NCBI GenBank assembly: GCA_018466975.1
Contig: CM031559.1
Location: forward strand, 620,001-684,000
Direction of reading: 5' to 3'
Length of the DNA stretch: 64,000 nucleotides
Source of the DNA: Sparassis latifolia
Taxonomy: Eukaryota; Basidiomycota; Agaricomycetes; Polyporales; Sparassidaceae
Of this stretch, positions 9,926-21,084 are shown piece by piece. The notes under the pieces are model-generated. The model did not search any database and had not been told where the DNA came from. It saw only the letters and a list, made by a program, of their open reading frames with translations. The translations under genes were made by a program, and so were the position numbers. The first letter of the stretch is position 1. Each line of letters starts with the position of its first letter.

Positions 9926-11751
9926 GAGATGCCACAGTGGGTAGCACGTCTACCGAATGATGTCGGATATGCAGCTGGAGGATCTCTTACAGCAGATGAA
10001 TGGAAAGGTATGGCATTGAATTACTGCTCAATAATTGTAAGTCTCAATTCAGTCTTCATTTTGATGTATTGATCCAATGCTCTTCCTTACTACAGGTTCC
10101 TCTCATATGGGACGAATGGCAGCCCTCCGCTGAAGCAACATACGAGAAGCGCATGAAGAAGTGGCAAGCTGATGACACCGCCCGCCTACGATGCATTTCG
10201 AAGGGCAAACGCAGGGCGGATGGCACTAAAGAGCCCCGAGCCCCAAAGCCTGAACGTCGTATGCACCCTGAAGATGCTGACAACTTCTTGTCTCTTGCAG
10301 CGGCTCTTAAGGTGATTATGGGACGCAGCGTGAATGTTACTGAATTGCCGCGTGCTTGTAAACTCTTACAAGACTATCTAATCAACTTCTTGAAAGTACG
10401 GCTTATCTATAATTTGGGATGACCTGTGACCTCATGCAGCATTAACACGCAGATCCATCCAGACAACGTTAAGCCGAACTTCCACTATGTCACTCACATC
10501 TTCGAACAGATTGAAGACTATGGGCCAGTCTATGGCTTCTGGACATTCCTGTCCGAGCGTTTGAACAAGGTGCTCAAGAGTTATACCACGAATAACCACG
10601 ATGGTGGTGAACTCGAGGTGACTTTTTTCCGGGAATTCTCATGTGATGTTCACCTGCGACAGTTAGTAAGTGCACTTTTGTTAATCAGTGGTCACGTTGC
10701 TGAGCCACTTGTCCACGATATGAAGCTTTCCGATCTAGCACACACTTCCAATGAAGATGGTCTATCGGAGGAACAGCATGCAATCATGCATGCAGCACGA
10801 CTGATGCTGAAGACTGACGGTGATCAACGCGGTACAATTGCAGCAGAAGTTAATGCAGACTGTGAGTACTTAGAACGTATGCATACCACTGTGTCAGGCT
10901 AAACACCTTTTGAATCCAGTATTTACATGATATTCTTTGGGAGCATGCGTGCACTGGGACTTGCCGTGAGATATTCAGCAGCAATTACTAAGGTTCTACG
11001 CCCAGAATCACCCACACCAGGGTATTGTTGACATCACAATGCACTCTCCTCCACCTCAGTCTTCGTTCCTCATCACTCACGCATTTCTTCATGATCATAT
11101 GATTATGAATGGGCGTCGTATACGAGGTACAGTAGCCCCAGGTGTGAAGGCACCAAATTCAATTATTCAGGCCATCTTCAATGGCAGGCTTCATGTCGGC
11201 GAAGTGATCCACATTATTACTCACTATCAAACAGGCATAAATACTCCTCAGCATTTACTCCACGTGCGCTGGTTCTGCCGACTCCTGGATATTGATACCA
11301 GCCCGTGGGACCCATAGTGCGCTGTCTGTTTTGCACTCGTTGTCTGAATGGCATTGACGAATTTCATGTCAGTCCAGAACTTGAGGTCGCATTTTGGGAA
11401 TACAATACCTACTTAGATCCCCTCATTGCTGGCCCCCCTGCATTCATTCCTGCCTCCACTGTTTCATCTCAAGCATGCCGTCTTATCGTGAAGAAATATC
11501 CAGTGCGACCTCAAGGCTATGAGTCGGATGACGAATCAGATTCAGAAGGTTGTGAAAATGTTTGCATAGAGCCCTGGATTGTGTGGGTAACTACAGGGCT
11601 TACAAGGGTGCGTGTCGTGATCAGAAATGAAGCATTATCTAACGATATTAATCGCACTACAGGACGTAACAGTCATATGATTTCAGAGCATTCAGTGAGT
11701 TGTAAAGACGAGGCAGTGCATGTGAGCAGGATGATCAGAACATACGAGTAA
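9926..11751 (+). pseudogene. TNP2-like transposase, C-terminal half, decayed
   Basis: Protein-like blocks run on the plus strand across frames and introns: MPQWVARLPNDVGYAAGGSL then TADEW near 9930-9995; VPLIWDEWQP near 10096; a lysine/arginine-rich linker; HPEDADNFLSLAAALKVI near 10262; VKPNFHYVTHIFEQIEDYGP near 10460; FWTFLSERLNKVLKSY then TTNNHDGGELEVTFFREF near 10540-10640. The tail near 11340-11460 reads ELEVAFWEYNTYLDPLIAGP. The HYxxHI...ERLNKVLK...TNNH...GELE...FFREF series resembles the C-terminal half of TNP2/Plavaka-type (CACTA-like) transposase proteins of Agaricomycetes. The N-terminal catalytic half is absent and frames are broken near 10900-11040 and 11310, so it is not functional. 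It is a different family from the relic at 3785-6083. Confidence 0.65.
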
Positions 11752-11877
11752 AAGCAGAGTGAGGTGGGAGGGTCTGAATGCGTAAGTGAATGCAAAGCGT
11801 GCAAGAACAGAGTCTGATCAAGTCAGGAGAAACAGGTTGAGCATGCAGATTTTGATCGATAGAACGAAAGAGGACAG

Positions 11878-13561
11878 CTAGTCTTCGTTGTTCTCTGCTG
11901 GAGGCTCTTGATGCAACCGCTCTCCGTCAGACTCCTCCGCGGTCTCGTTATCTTCAAAGTCAGTAGGGTTGTCATTGAAGACTTCTACCTCCTTTGCTTC
12001 CTCTGCATGCGCTCTCACCCAGGTCCTACTGAGCATGCAAGAGTACACGCGTGTGGTGGGAGCAGAGTTTAGAGCCCAGCCTAGATTGATTCGTTTGTAT
12101 TTCTCGACTGGTGGGTTCTTCATTTTGTTGCACGTTATCTGGACAAGTTGATCCAGTTCCTTGTAGACAGTGCAGAGCTTGCAACAAATATTAGAGGAAT
12201 TAACATCAGCGAAGGTACAAGGCACACCTACCTTCTGTGAATGCCCTGTAAACTGACGCCTTTCCAGAACTTTGAATTCACCCACAATTTCATCAGGCGT
12301 AAGATTTGCACGCTGAGCGAGCTCATTGCGGCGTTCGGCTTTCTCTTCATCATCATCGCTCCAGTCGCTAACCTGTTCACTCATCCAGTCGGTGACAAGA
12401 AAGGCTCCGGGATCAACTCCGTGCTTCTTCTTGTACTTGTCCCTTACCCCCGCCCTCAATTTCTTTAGCTGCGTAACAAACACATTGGATACGGAACACA
12501 TCAAAGCGGTGAGTTACTTTGGAATGTACCTGCTTCTGACGACGGTGACGCTTATTCCCTGCTTGCTGCTTGAGCGCGCGAGCTTTCTTTTCTTCATCCT
12601 GTTGCACAAGGTATGCCTTTCGCCAGCTGCGGAACTTGTTCTTGGCAAAGACGATCAGATCATTGCGCGTGAACTTAACATCGGGGTTGCTCAACGTGCA
12701 GGTATTTCGGTTCTGGCAGAAGTATATCAGCAAGAACTGCAAAACAGAAGCACAGTGAGTTACCGTTTGCGCTGTATACACCATATCTACGGCACGATCT
12801 ATGACCTTTTCATTCAGGTGGTGTCGAATATCCGCTGTGAGGTTTATATCCATCCGCGGCACGCCATTGTCATCATCTCCATCGGAAGCCGAGGACTCAT
12901 CGGTTTCGTTGTCCTTGTTTAGTGGGAATGGGTTGCACTTCAGTCCGGTAAGGTCTCTTAAAGCACGATTGATGAGGTGCTAATGTTTCCAGTTAGATAG
13001 ATAGCGCATATATGTGCATATATCGAGACTTACCATAAGTTCCTCCCGTACGGCGAGTTGCTCCTCTCGTAATTCATCTTTGGGCTTGCTAAGAATCTGT
13101 TTTTCATCCTTCTTCGTCTTCTTCAGCCGCTTTCTCAATGGCAGGGTGCCCTCATCGTCAGCCTCATGTCCTGCAGCATCTCCGACCACTGCACTGTTTT
13201 CCAGGTCTCGTTTCAGCACTGCTATCTCGTTTCTCACCTCTTCCACTGCCGCTGCGAGCTCTAAATTTGGTTGGATCTGCGCGGGACCGAGAGGAAGAGG
13301 CGGTGGCGGCGGTAAGTGTCCTATCATCTCGAAGTACTGGCGGAACTGATCTAGTGTAGGGGGTACAGCGCCAGGGGTATTCACAGTGAAGTCATGAACA
13401 AATTGCTGGTACTGCTGGAAGAATGCAACCGGGTTTAAGGCCTGTATGTGTGGTGCTGGGTTGGGCTGGAGAGGGATATTCGGCAAAGCTGCAGGGCCAC
13501 CTGCAGGCAGATTCAGGTGAGCAAAGTTCCACTGAAGAGGGGGGTTCATGCTGATCTTCAA
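11878..13561 (-). CDS. Hypothetical Pro-rich, coiled-coil, basic nuclear-type protein
   Basis: A multi-exon minus-strand gene. The first exon (start 13561, or Met at 13549) encodes a Pro-rich N-terminus (PPPPPLPLGPAQIQP), a coiled coil (EVRNEIAVLKRDLE) and a basic patch (PLRKRLKKTKKDEK) that looks like a nuclear localisation signal. Introns can be read as GTAAGT...TAG (about 12980-13033), GTAACT...CAG near 12730-12755, GTACAT...CAG near 12470-12530 and GTAGGT...AAG near 12180-12235. Later exons give TRNDLIVFAKNKFRSWRKAY, a Lys/Arg-rich stretch, DWMSEQVSDWSDDDEEKAER and an acidic C-terminus ending PPAENNED. I recognise no catalytic domain or named family. It lies beside transposon relics, so it could be an element-associated gene, but the intact splice pattern argues for a real gene. 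Confidence 0.6.
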
Positions 13562-14433
13562 TTTAGAAGGAGTATAGGGCTATCAATCTTAGGCTTATTA
13601 TGGGACTCTCGGGGTACAGATGCTGGGTGAGCGGACGCGGAGGCTCGACGCGCGATGGGCGCCTGTGCGAGAGTGTCGTCGTGATCACGTGCTCGTATTT
13701 AATTGCATTTATTCGAAGATTTATTGGCTGCCTGTGCGCACCAGTACACACTGGGTGATTAGAGTACATACACCCACTGCATGCGTAGGGAGACCACATA
13801 TACATACACATATATGGACATGTGGTGTACATAAGTGCATGCAATGTCGCATCCTGAGGGCTCCTCACATAGTCCGACTGGTCTGTACCTTAGCAGTCAC
13901 TATGTAGACGCAATTACACTACCATCTACTGACATCAACTACATGATTTCGTATACTTCTGTATCTTCAGAGAATACGCGTCTACGCGAGGCTCGTTTAC
14001 GGACCGTCAACGCATCTTTGTTTATTATATGGGCACCTTACTACACGCATTTGTTTCTACCAGCTGCTTGAACGCGGTGATGGCTGGTAGACGGCTGACT
14101 CAGACTTTGTATTGCAGGAGAAACAATCTTAATCGAAAACTTCTGGAGGTGCTAGTAACTGCCGTCTCTTCTCTCTCTTGAGTTAGAGAAAATACTACAA
14201 GTGCCGGCTGTAACGAGCATTGAGAAAACAAGTTCGAGCAATGGAGATCAAGTCATCGGGAGGAGTGACAGAATGAGGCTGGAAGGGTATATAACGGCAC
14301 GCTCGCCGTGGGTTTAGACTTACATAAAACGATGGGCTCAAATAATAGATACGAGCTGTACGAAAGGTGAGAACGACTGCAAAATTAACAGCTTGCGTAC
14401 CGGCTACCTCCCCGACTTGATTTGTGCGACCTC
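13562..14433. other. Intergenic region, no gene seen
   Basis: It lies between the 3' end of FunK1 gene A and the 5' end of the Pro-rich gene. Short frames occur on both strands without protein features. A small imperfect hairpin (ccacatatac ... atggacatgtgg) lies near 13793-13826. Confidence 0.5.
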
Positions 14434-17400
14434 TCAGGTGCCCTTCTTCGGACTGGAGGCATTGTGTTGACGTCTTTGTGACCCAGAACTGCCTGCAGCT
14501 GCTCCCAACCTTTTGCCTTCCGCTCGTCTTCTGTGCGTCGTCAACGTTGAGCGTGTCGCAGATCCAATTTCGGTTCCCAAAGCTCGGACCGATCCATCCC
14601 TTCCCTTTGCCTCGCGCACCTGCACGTCGGCGAGGCCTTTCTTTGCCTTACGCTTCGTTCTTCGAGGATCAACCAGCTCCCCTTCCACTTTGCGCTTCAA
14701 TCCCGAGACAAGTGAAGTCGAAGACCTAGTATTGTATTTGCGGGGTGCCGGCATTACAACAATTCGCTTAGTAACTCGGCAGTGAGCGTTAATGGGCTCT
14801 TCCCCAGCCTTGCGCTTGAGTGGCGGGGTAGTCGTAATCCCAGAAGAAGGTGTATGAAGACTGGAAGACGCAGACGAAGTCGAAGCGTCTGACATCATGG
14901 CACCAGAATGGTGAGCTCGAGGTATTGGTTGCTGACGATTGGATGTAGCACCGTCAGAGAGCTGGTAGCTCTGACTAGAGGTAGTGGTATTACCAGAAGG
15001 AACTGCACGAGAATTGAGCGACGCAGACGACGTTAAGGGGTAAGACATCATGACACCAGGGCGACGAGCTGGGGGTAGTCGATGATTAAATCTATCGTCA
15101 GCGGAGAGTTGGTGGGTGTCAAGGAAATCGCGCCAAAACTCGGCAAAACTTGCTGGATTTCTCCAAACCTCGGCAAATCCAGTATCTTTCTCCAAGGCGT
15201 AGTCTGCAGAGAAGTTCATAACTTCTTCAAGCCACGATTGAATTCCCGGGCTTGGGAAATGAAGATCGGTTGTGTGACACCTGGTGACCATATTCGAAAT
15301 CTTTCCGTCGCCACCCATCCGAATGCCGTCTTTGTTTACCCAGTCGTTCTCAAAAAATCTCCACAATGTCTCAGCCAACTCGTTCGGTGGTCGATTATGG
15401 GGTAACCATCGCAAGCTGCAGTAGAGGACGACGTAGAATATGGATTCCATATCATCCTGAAATGTATGATGAACGTTCTTCCGCTGCAGCAGACGTTGCG
15501 ACATATACTGGAGGGTGCCCTACAGACATTCGTTAAGTACAATTCCGAGAACGAATGTTTAACCAGGACTCCTACCGTTTTGTGCTGGCTTTGAGAGCTT
15601 TCTGCTTCGGTCACAAGCGACGAAAATTCCCAATCAATGAGATAGCCACGCCTAACTGTACTGTCGGAATTCGGATCCTTGACTAGAATGATGTTCCCCA
15701 AGCTGACGTCGCAGTGGAGCCTACGCTTCGCAGGGTCTTCAATGTTGAAGGCAGCCATCATAGCTTGCAAAACGAAGCATCAGACGAAATCTAGGATCAT
15801 AGAACAACTGAACCGGCCTTCATATGCATCGTAAGTAGCGTAAAGGAGCTCCTCCGATCCTTTGAACCGATCTAGCCCATATCCTACGGTGCCCACCACT
15901 AACCGATAATGTACGTGGGGTGTCAGAGATACTTCGCGACGTCCACCACTGCACACCCACGGCGCTCGCTGGTATCGATCCGATTGTGTGCACTGAAAAT
16001 CTGTATACAAGCTTAGTCAGTCTAGGTTACACTGTTATGACGAGTCCAAGGGCTGACTTAAATATACGCCTGGCGTTTCTTCGTCATTGTCTTCGTTCTC
16101 ACTTTCGTCCTCGCTCTCCTCTTTGGTGGTCATCATTGGCACCAGTACGTCGCTGTGATAAACCAAGTGTGGAATATGCGGCACCCCAGCGTCCGACAGA
16201 TCTTCCAAGATATTGCCCTCTTTCACTCGCGGCACATTGTATCGCCAGGTGTCCTTTAAAAACATGACTTCGTCGGTCGGACCACCAGTGGTCACTGCCC
16301 AATAGCCACGGGTACACCGACCAGTCATGTAGAGCGGAGATACAACTGGCCGAGATACGAGGAGTCGGCGCACCACAGCGTCCTTGCCGACCATATTAAT
16401 GGCCGCGACAACACCGGGCTGATAGTGCTCCTCGACGGCGGTTCGAAGTGCCTTTCCTCCTCTGAGATTCAGTTGCAGCTTGACATGTTGCTCAATAGTC
16501 ATCTTAAATAAGGCCTCCTCCATTGGGCTCGCAGGTTCGACGGTGGAGTCACACCCGCGTTGTGAATTTGATGCATGCGCGTATCGCCATAGGAACTCGC
16601 AGAGGGGCTTCGGGTTGTCGTGGAGGTTGAAAGACTCCGAGGCAATTGCTCCGGCACGATCCGAACGAATGAGGCGAGCGCGCGATCCAGCCAATGAGAC
16701 TGAAAAGTAGAACGTGCGATGCTGTCGCGCGCACGCCTCGATCGCACATGCAACGTTCTTTCCCAGCGATAGCTCGGCCCTCTTACGAAGGGTTTCATCC
16801 TCGATGTTGAGAATAAAGCTATGCGAGGAACGGTCATCGTCTGGAGCGGCATCTGATAGAAAATCAAGACCGGGTTTCCGCTTCACGTCAATGTGTAACT
16901 CAGCGTGAGCGAGTGAGCCTGTGGGTGGAGGGTTGGGTTTGACTGAGTCTGTGAATTCCTGGACATAACAGCAGATGTCGGGATTTAATGAGCCGATTTT
17001 TCCGCAGTCGAAGCTACGCGTGGTGGTGTCTTTGAAGACAAAGCCAGGACACCGAGGGTTCTCCACGTCCTCGCCGTTTAGCGCAGTGATCTGTGATTCT
17101 GTCAGCACCCTTATAGTAGTTCTAATCAAGGAACATACTATGGGTGCTATAATTTCACATTTCTGTTTTGCTTCGGTAGGGATGCCTTTGAACGCGTCCA
17201 CAGCAAGCGGCATCCGTGACATATCCGTCTCTGGCAAGAAGCCCAGAAATTCTCGGACAGGCATAGGCCCTATCAGAAAACTCTTGGCTGCACGGGCATG
17301 TTTGACATAGCGTTGAGTAGTATTCCTGCGGTCAAACTTTTCCGAGTCTCGTTGTTCACTGCTTGGATCCTTGGCTGCCAACGGCGTGGTCACCACGGGT

Positions 17401-17594
17401 ACGATCTCATTCGTGGGGTGGTAAGACATAGGAGTGTGATAGAAATCGCGGAATGTTTCCTCGATGTGAGATAGTAGTATCGCACTCTGAGATGTAGCGA
17501 GGTTGACAATGTGGGAGTTAGTGGTTGAGGTGGAGCTTGTTTCGAACGCGCCTGGTAACGCCGTGACGGTGGTTGGGTGGTCACGTGCGCTCAT
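14434..17594 (-). CDS. FunK1-type protein kinase A (HCD variant, two GC donor introns)
   Basis: The FunK1 (fungal-type protein kinase) domain is spread over about five exons. It starts at Met 17594; a first intron (CCCATA|GTATGT...CACAG|ATCACT) is in frame. Marks in order: FLIGPMPVREFLGFLPETDM, CPGFVFKDT, RQHRTFYFSVSLAG, LCEFLWRYAHASNSQRG, LLVSRPVVSP, FLKDTWR, HYRLVVGTVGYGL, then the catalytic loop LHCDVSLGNI, the metal-binding segment GYLIDWE, GTLQYMSQR and HTFQDDMES. Most kinases have HRD; here Arg is Cys, but the catalytic Asp, the Asn and the IDWE Asp are present. Two introns, where the paralogs have GT donors or nearby substitutes, start with GC (CCAG|GCGTAT and GAAG|GCCGGT). The last exon is a long Ser-rich, basic tail with TKRKAKKG and KYNTRSS, probably nuclear. 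Substrate unknown. Confidence 0.85.
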
Positions 17595-18037
17595 TTATCG
17601 ATTCGAATGTGACACGACCGTGACATGGTGTAGCCCAGGCTCCCAAAGGCCCGGGTCAACCTTCGTGCCTTAGGATATCACGGCGGGCCCTTCTTTGTCG
17701 CCTTGCTCCTTCTGTTGCTCCAACGCGCAATCGGTAAGTTCCCCCCATATTAACTTCACATGTTCCAGTCTTCTCGATCCACTTCAAAGACAGTTGAGTC
17801 ACTTAAATCCAGTGCCGAAGGCCAAACTTTACTCGGAGATCTCTCTCGAAAACCAATGCGCTCCGACGACAAGTACTTGTATACGATATATATTATACGA
17901 TATATATTACAGACTGAAGGATGCAGGCAGTGCTCATGATGACAATTCGCATCCGTGGCTAAAGAAGATGTGAGTTATGGACTACACATACTCATTTTCT
18001 TCGGGAGCGACATACCTGATAGCCTCCTAGGATGATA
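17595..18037. other. Spacer between FunK1 genes A and B (promoter of A)
   Basis: A 443-bp gap between two minus-strand kinases. It contains two tandem copies of an AT-rich unit (atacgatatatatt) at about 17881-17908. No coding sequence is recognised. Confidence 0.5.
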
Positions 18038-21000
18038 TCATCTGTTCGAACGTGAGTCATCCTCTCTCGAGCCCTGTCTGAATGAACGCTTGTTCTTCTG
18101 TCGACCATGGATCTGACGCCCGGAGCTAGACTGGGATCTCTGCGTATTGGAGCTCCCCGCGACGGCTGGTTGTTGACCGATATAACTTGCCGTTATGGCG
18201 CGTTCGGTATGGAACATCCCAGGGAATGGCATCCCAGCAATGCGTGTCGCCTGTGGTATCTTGGCATTCGAGGGCTCTCCTACCGTATTTGAGACTGAAG
18301 TGGAAGATCCGGTGATGAACTCGTTAGGTGGGAGTGCTTCAGATTCTGCCGCCTGCTGCTGGTCAAAAGAGACTGGACTCGCGATCGAACTCCTGGCGAC
18401 GAAATTCAACATGGTCGATCTGCGCTTCGCCCGCGAGGTGGCACCGGCGGCTTCCCCTGTCGCCCTACGCTTTGTTCTGGAAGTGAATGCAGTTGAATCT
18501 TGAGCGTAGAATCCGCTCTGCGGAAGTACTGAATCGGACTCCTTTTGCCAGTCAATATTGATTTTATCCGGAGTGGCAGACGTCTGCCGGGAGGCCACCT
18601 TCAGGTTAGAAACATGTGAAGCAGACCGGGTAGCAGGGTACGGCTGAGAGTCATCATTTCCATCGTGCGGCGCGTGCAGGACTATGTGGTTGTGTCGATT
18701 GTCGCTGGGAAGCATGTGGCTTTGAAGAAACCTCTTCCAGAATTTGGCAAATTCCTCAGGATGTCGCCAGATATTGGCAGACTCCGTCTGCTTATCCAAA
18801 ACATAGTCTCCACAAAATGTTAGGACCGTATCGAGCCACACCTGAATCCCGGCAGTTGCAAATGTGACTTCAGCAGTGTGAATTCGATTCATGTGATTGG
18901 TCATCTTCCCCTCGCCTCCCAAGAGATAATTTTCTCCGTGAATCCAATGGTTCTCGAACATTTTCTGGATGATGTGAAGCAATGCATTCGGAGATAGATT
19001 GTGTGGCAACCACCGCAGGCTGCAGTAGAGCACGACATACATGACGGACTCCATATCGTCTTGGAACGTATGAGGACCCATATTCTTTGTCTGTAGCATG
19101 CGCTGTGACATAAACTGGAGGGTACCCTGCAAGATCTCGTCAGCTGCGTTCTCGCGAGAACTCATGTGGGGAGGGCCCTCACTGTTTTATGGTAATTGCG
19201 AGGACCGTTCGGGTCATTCACCAGAGACGACAGCTCCCAGTCAATAAGATATCCATGCCTGGTATTGCTGGCCGAGTTAGGATCCCGATGAAGGATGATG
19301 TTCCCTATACTGACGTCCCGATGATACCTACTTTTGGCCTCATCTTTAATGGTGAAAGCACCCATCATGGCTGCCCAACAAGGTATCAGATGAAGCTACA
19401 AAATAGACAGAGCTCTCACTTACCTTCATACGCATCATAAGTAGCATGGAGTAGCTCCTCAGCTCCTTCGAATCGTTGCAACCCGTACCCAACCGTACCC
19501 AAGACAAGCCGATAATGGACGTGGGGAAACAGGTGGATCTCAGGTTGGTCCCCAAGGCATACCCACCACGCCTTTTGATGCACGTCCGTCTGCGTTCGTT
19601 GCACATCTATAACCAAATGGCTTGGTCAGTGGATAACATACAGGTGGTTGTGCATGAAGACCAACCAATCTGGTTATCCTCTGCTTCGTTTCTATGCCCT
19701 GTGATGGTTTGATCCACGACTTTGTCTTCGTCGCCTCTGTGCTTTGTTCCAGCCCCTGGGAGAAACTGAGCTGGCACGTCCCCATGATATGCCAGTAGTG
19801 GTATGTTCTGTACTCCACATCCTCGTAGATCCGCCAAAATCTGACCCTCCTTGGTCAAGCGTTCCGCATCGTATCGCCACGTGTCCTTCAAGAACAGGAC
19901 TTCACCGCGGCTAGAGCCATCAGCGCTCACGGCCCAGTATCCACGTGTTGCACGACTCGCCATCGACAGGGGCGACACAACTGGTCGAGAGACGAGCAAC
20001 CTATGCACCGTATTTTCAGAGCCTTCGTCGACTATGTGAATTGCTGCGACGATGCCCGGCTCATAGTGTTCCTCTACAGCTTTCTTCAGCGAGTCTCCAG
20101 CTTGGAGCCCGAGCTGTATTTGGACATGACGCTCGATAGCCGTCCTGAATAGGTCTTCCTCGTCTGGAGTCGCACATTCAACGGTGGGGTCATACCCACG
20201 TTGCGACTCCGATGCGTGAGCATACCGCCACAAGAACTCGCAGAGAGGCTCCGGATGCTGGTGTAAGTCAAATGCTTCCGAAGCGATAGCGCCACCGCGG
20301 TCCCAACGGATGATACGAGCACTCGTTCTGGCCAACGATATTGAAAAGTAGAAAGAGCGGTGCTGGCGAGCCATTGCCTCAGTTGCGTGTGCAGTATTCT
20401 GGCCTAACGCTTCTGTGGCTTGTCGGAGGGTGGTCTTATTTTTTATGTTCAAAATGAACTGGTGATGGGAACGAAGGCGAACGATTGGGGGATCCTTACG
20501 CCGCTTCAATTCGAAGAATAAGTCGGTATAGCCAAGGTCTGCGACGTGCTTGCCTGTCTTCGGATGTTTGTGAACAGAATTTAGGACATCGCTGGCATAA
20601 CAGCAAACATCGGGCTTCATTGACCCAACCTTTCCTTGATTTATGCTCCTGGTAGACGTGTCTGTGAAAGTAAACCCGGGACATCGAGGATCGAGCCCTC
20701 CGTTGAGCGCGGCAATCTGTTATTGGTGTAAGTTATCGTGAACCATCTACGTGAGGATAACATACCAAAGGTGTGTATATCTCACTTTCTCTCTTAGGCT
20801 TGCGTGGAAGTGCATCAAATGCATTTCGAGGTCTCGGCATGCCTGACATATCTGCCTTTGGTAAGAAGTCAAGGAAGTCGTCGACTGGCATGGGCCCAAG
20901 GAAAATTTTACGCGCTTCCTCAGCATATCTGAGGTAGCGCTCCTCGGCATTCTTCGGCGCAAAACCGTTCAGTGCTGTTCTCATCCTTGGCTAGAGGTGT

Positions 21001-21084
21001 ACAAGTCGCTGCAAGCTTGTTTTTTCGATTCGGGGGTGTAACAGGATTAGCAGGGTAAGAGCTAGGTGGGGACGGGGTATTCAT
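18038..21084 (-). CDS. FunK1-type protein kinase B (frame break near N-terminus)
   Basis: A second FunK1 gene in tandem with A. Marks: FLGPMPVDDFLDFLPKADM, CPGFTFTDTSTRS, RQHRSFYFSISLART, LCEFLWRYAHASESQRG, VSRPVVSPLSMASRATRGYW, HYRLVLGTVGYGL, catalytic loop YHRDVSIGNI, GYLIDWE, GTLQFMSQR, HTFQDDMES; so HRD, Asn and the IDWE Asp are all intact. Upstream, an ATG at 21084 opens MNTPSPPSS, closely like MATPSPPSS of gene C, but that frame and the kinase frame are out of step by one base near 20980-20995. Either an indel has hit the gene (or the assembly), or translation starts at Met 20984. At the end of exon 2 the donor used by the paralogs is GG here; a GT further on (CAGATTG|GTTGGT) restores frame. 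The 375-residue last exon is Ser-rich with TKRRATGEA and RAKRRS basic patches. Confidence 0.82.

Noticed and set aside
12326..12922. 198-codon plus-strand frame with hydrophobic stretches
   Set aside because: It is antisense to the exons of the minus-strand coiled-coil gene, whose splice signals and composition fit better.
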